64,000 nucleotides of DNA from Armatimonadota bacterium. GTDB lineage: Bacteria; Armatimonadota; UBA5829. Made by a program: the position numbers and the translations under genes. The DNA lies in contig JAMCYN010000098.1 in NCBI GenBank assembly GCA_023474015.1, forward strand, positions 40,060 to 104,059, written 5' to 3'. The notes under the pieces are model-generated. The model had not been told where the DNA came from. It saw nothing but the letters and a program-made list of their open reading frames with translations, and ran no database searches. Below, piece after piece: positions 61,351-64,000 of the stretch; within the stretch, counting starts at the first letter, position 1; each line of letters begins with the position of its first letter.

Positions 61351-63012
61351 CTACTCGCTCGTCGGATCAAATCTCCGAAACAGCAGCCCCGACACGCTCA
61401 CCCCCGCGGCCCCTACAATAAAGTTAGCTATGGAGACCGCAATCGCCATCGTGTAGAACGAAGCTCTAAACCCCACGTGCAAGGCGAGGGCGATTACGAT
61501 TGTCGGAATCAACACCACTCCCATCAGCAGCATCGCGATCATATGGCCCAGGTAACTCTGCGCGGCGTCACGGGAGTCGGCGTAGAGTAGGGCTGAAATA
61601 GTGGACACGGAACTGTTGGCGAACGCCAGTCCGGGCACCCCTATCATGCAGGCCGCGAGCAGTTCCCCTCGCGTTTCCGGCATCAACGCCCACATCGCCG
61701 CGGCGAATAAGAACACTCCGCCCACAACGTAAAGGGTGGAGTTGACAACCTGGGCAAGCATCACCTTCCATGCGGAGATCGGCATGGATTTCAGGATATT
61801 GGCCTGTTTGAGCTCGGACCGCACCTCCACCGGCAAGATCAGCGACATGCTCCAAACCACATACAGCAGCACGGCGGGCATGAACATGGTAATCTCCCCG
61901 ATGGCGGATGTGAACTGCTTCAGCACATAGACTATCACCACAGGCAGCGCGACCATCATCAGTATCTGCCCACGCGACACCCTGTAACGCAGCAGAATGC
62001 TTTTCCAAACGAGCGCCACAGCGCCCTGGCCGAAGGGTGGAATGGTGATGCCGCCCGCGCGCCTCGCTCCTTTCTCCTTAAGCGCGTCGATGCGAACCCC
62101 TGTATAGTCGCCGGTACGCATGGCTGTCTTCTTGGCGGCGTGCTTGACGCTGACCCCCAACGCCGGCTCGTAGATATTCTCCTTGCGAGAGAGGAGCAGC
62201 ATGAAGCTCGCGGCGGCAAGGATGGCTAAAAATCCGAAGTGCAGCCAGTCCTCGGAGTCGACCCCCGATATTGGGGCCAGAAACAGCTGCGTACACCAGC
62301 GCGCCGGGGCGAATACGAACTGGGCCACCGGCGACTTGGCCGCCGTCAGGATGCTCCAATAAGTGCTTCCGGATCGTGCATACTCATAGAGTCCGTAGAT
62401 CAGAACAGACCCCAGCCCGGCTATCATCACCGCCTTGATAAAGATCCCTGCCTGCTTCAACCGCTCGAAGCCGAAAGTGAAGATAATATTGATGGTGTGC
62501 GACACATTCACCACCAGAACCAGGAGAAGAGTGAGCGCCGCGATGCTCACGAACCCCCACGGAACCACATTGACCTGGAGCCTCATGAACACCGGCGAAC
62601 CGATGATGATGAAGAACATCGCCACGAAGAAGCCGTATCTCAGGTAGTCTCGGATCAGCTTCACAAACAGCACGGCCCGCCGACTGATGGGGGTCGGGAA
62701 CATAAAGTCGATATGTGAGACGGAGAAGATCATCATCCCCGAACTGAACGCCCCATACATCACCATGATGCACCCGATGCTCAGGAACAAGAACACTGCC
62801 GCCTTGATCAAAGGCATTGGTATATTCCACAGTAGTTCCATCTGTGGACCGGCCGGCCTTGGGGCGTCGATAAACATCAGCAGCCCGCGCACCAACGACG
62901 AGCTGATGCACGCGCCGAATATCAAGGCCGGTATCAGCCGTTTGGGCGTGCGGGTGGTGTTCTTGATCGAGTTGATGAGCTGCCTGATCTCAAGATAGAG
63001 GAGCGGTTTCAA
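61351..63012 (-). CDS. ABC transporter permease (ABC-2 / exporter type)
   Basis: A 553-residue inner-membrane protein with about 12 hydrophobic segments in two halves separated by a soluble stretch near residues 290-330. It resembles large ABC exporter permeases that pair with one ATPase. TTG start at 63012 with GAGGAGG nine bases upstream, overlapping the ATPase gene by 23 bases. No substrate clue is present. Confidence 0.82.
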   Translation of the reverse strand: MKPLLYLEIRQLINSIKNTTRTPKRLIPALIFGACISSSLVRGLLMFIDAPRPAGPQMELLWNIPMPLIKAAVFLFLSIGCIMVMYGAFSSGMMIFSVSHIDFMFPTPISRRAVLFVKLIRDYLRYGFFVAMFFIIIGSPVFMRLQVNVVPWGFVSIAALTLLLVLVVNVSHTINIIFTFGFERLKQAGIFIKAVMIAGLGSVLIYGLYEYARSGSTYWSILTAAKSPVAQFVFAPARWCTQLFLAPISGVDSEDWLHFGFLAILAAASFMLLLSRKENIYEPALGVSVKHAAKKTAMRTGDYTGVRIDALKEKGARRAGGITIPPFGQGAVALVWKSILLRYRVSRGQILMMVALPVVIVYVLKQFTSAIGEITMFMPAVLLYVVWSMSLILPVEVRSELKQANILKSMPISAWKVMLAQVVNSTLYVVGGVFLFAAAMWALMPETRGELLAACMIGVPGLAFANSSVSTISALLYADSRDAAQSYLGHMIAMLLMGVVLIPTIVIALALHVGFRASFYTMAIAVSIANFIVGAAGVSVSGLLFRRFDPTSE

Positions 63013-63742
63013 CCGTGTCAGCCTCCTCGGTCAGCATCAAGAAAACATCTTCGAGCGAAGCGTCGGTCCCCATCCTCGCGCGGTCATGAAGCTCCGCAAG
63101 GTTGCCCTCGGCCACGATTGAGCCTTTCTGGAGTATGATAATTCGGTCGCACAACCGTTCGGCGGTATCGAGCATGTGGGTGCTGATCAATATCGCCTTG
63201 CCGTCGCGCTTGGCTTCGGAGATCATCTCCTTGAGTTCGTGAACGCCTTTCGGGTCGATGCCGATAAGGGGCTCGTCGAGCAGGATCACACGTGCGTCGT
63301 GTATGAACGCGCAGGCGATGGCGAGCTTCTGTTTCATCCCCTTGGACAGGCTCAGGACCATATCATTGCGCTTTTCGAGCAGATCGAACCGCCGCATCAG
63401 AGCCTCGGCGCGCTCCTCGAACCCGTCCATCGTCTGATACGCCATCGCGATGAACCGCAGGTGCTCCCAGACGGTGAGCATCTCATAGGGCGTCGGCACT
63501 TCAGGCACGAACGCAATCCGGCGCTTTACCTCCTCTTCATTGGAGGCAAGCTCGATGCCGTCGATCTCGATAGTCCCCTCGGAAACCTGCACGATGCCCG
63601 TCACGCAACGCAGGACAGTGGTCTTGCCCGCGCCGTTAGGCCCCAGCAGCCCCACGATCTCGCCATCCCCGACCTCGAACGTTAGATTGTCCACGGCCAG
63701 GAACCTTTTGTAATACTTCACGAGGTTGGCTACTTTAAGCAA
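62990..63742 (-). CDS. ABC transporter ATP-binding protein
   Basis: A 250-residue ATPase of the ABC-2 exporter class: Walker A GPNGAGKT, signature LSKGMKQKL (in place of LSGGQ), Walker B VILLDEP and H-loop ISTHML. A C-terminal SLEDVFL segment is typical of this class. The TTG at 63742 has AAAGGA seven bases upstream. It is the first gene of the pair. Confidence 0.93.
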   Translation of the reverse strand: MLKVANLVKYYKRFLAVDNLTFEVGDGEIVGLLGPNGAGKTTVLRCVTGIVQVSEGTIEIDGIELASNEEEVKRRIAFVPEVPTPYEMLTVWEHLRFIAMAYQTMDGFEERAEALMRRFDLLEKRNDMVLSLSKGMKQKLAIACAFIHDARVILLDEPLIGIDPKGVHELKEMISEAKRDGKAILISTHMLDTAERLCDRIIILQKGSIVAEGNLAELHDRARMGTDASLEDVFLMLTEEADTVETAPLS

Positions 63743-63762
63743 GGCGGCATCCTTTCGGAATA

Positions 63763-63876
63763 TTGAACTGTGAATTTTGAATTATGAATTAAAGGGAGGG
63801 CGAGCCTCCTGGTGAGCCTGCACCCGGTGTTTCGGGATTTCCGTTCCGCGTTCGCTCTACTCAAATCCCGAAACAC
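63763..63876. repeat. NTGAATT heptamer array and adjacent inverted repeat
   Basis: TTGAACT, GTGAATT, TTGAATT, ATGAATT (63763-63790) in exact phase, then AAAGGGAGGGCGAGCCTCC. Next lies a perfect 14-base inverted repeat GTGTTTCGGGATTT (63827-63840) and AAATCCCGAAACAC (63863-63876). The remainder to 64000 shows no gene. Confidence 0.75.
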
Positions 63877-64000
63877 GTATGAGATGGCGTAATCCTCCAC
63901 GGACGCTGGAAAAGAGAGACAAATTTTCCCTGGCCGGATTTGTCGCGGACTCCGGCTGGTCCAGCCAAACACGTATCCGTGCTAGAACTTCGCACAGTAA

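Noticed and set aside
63730..63972. Minus-strand frame of 80 codons at the right end
   Set aside because: It crosses the heptamer array and inverted repeat, and the real ABC ATPase start lies inside it in another frame.

Overview
The window reads as a contiguous piece of a bacterial chromosome with moderately high GC and dense, mostly operonic housekeeping genes. A C-terminal-Phe outer-membrane porin and a stand-alone ADP-heptose-type adenylyltransferase point to a diderm cell. The gene set (DUF503 between infB and rbfA, MrfA-type helicase, PSP1/RicT protein, DUF5317, infC-rpmI-rplT-pheST, ThrS without TGS, PheT without the tRNA-binding OB domain) looks more like Terrabacteria-type diderms, for example Armatimonadota-like lineages, than like Proteobacteria. 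That placement is inference.

Layout. 1-9.6 kb: plus-strand translation, RNA-modification and repair genes (infB, ylxP, rbfA, nrnA, truB, prfA, prmC, tsaC, rfaE2-like, radA). 9.7-15.2 kb: nadA-nadC, birA, apgM, rhaB. 15.5-29 kb: mixed orientation, with a KGG stress protein, MFS transporter, serA, GHL10 and GH130 carbohydrate genes, antiporter, mrfA-tatC and nadE. 29.0-29.9 kb: a self-contained small transcription unit and an HNH gene. 30.3-40.1 kb: one plus-strand gene set with two PaaK-type acyl-CoA ligases, an ACT protein, a complete LivKHMGF transporter and a porin, which together suggest uptake and CoA activation of an aryl or branched acid. 40.2-42.9 kb: glnA with an atypical response regulator, then secG. 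43.3-44.2 kb: tRNA-Leu(CAG) flanked by transposase debris. 44.2-60.8 kb: a long minus-strand block (ricT, fmdB, galE, thrS, infC, rpmI, rplT, pheS, pheT, hypothetical, two HD-GYP proteins, DUF5317, GT39-like, xerD, deoB). 61.3-63.7 kb: an ABC exporter pair.

The most striking feature lies outside the genes. Almost every sizeable gap carries short repeats with a strict 7-base period, usually as a left arm of heptamers, a short core and a right arm of complementary heptamers. Heptamer words differ between sites, but the architecture is constant, and one array sits in frame inside prmC. A second family of about 155-185 bp nested palindromes occurs four times, and NNNCGAAA octamer arrays accompany two of those copies.

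Initiation is also unusual. About ten genes probably start at TTG. Two genes (infC and tatC) have an ideally spaced Shine-Dalgarno sequence in front of ATA, where the family N-terminus should begin, with no better canonical start.
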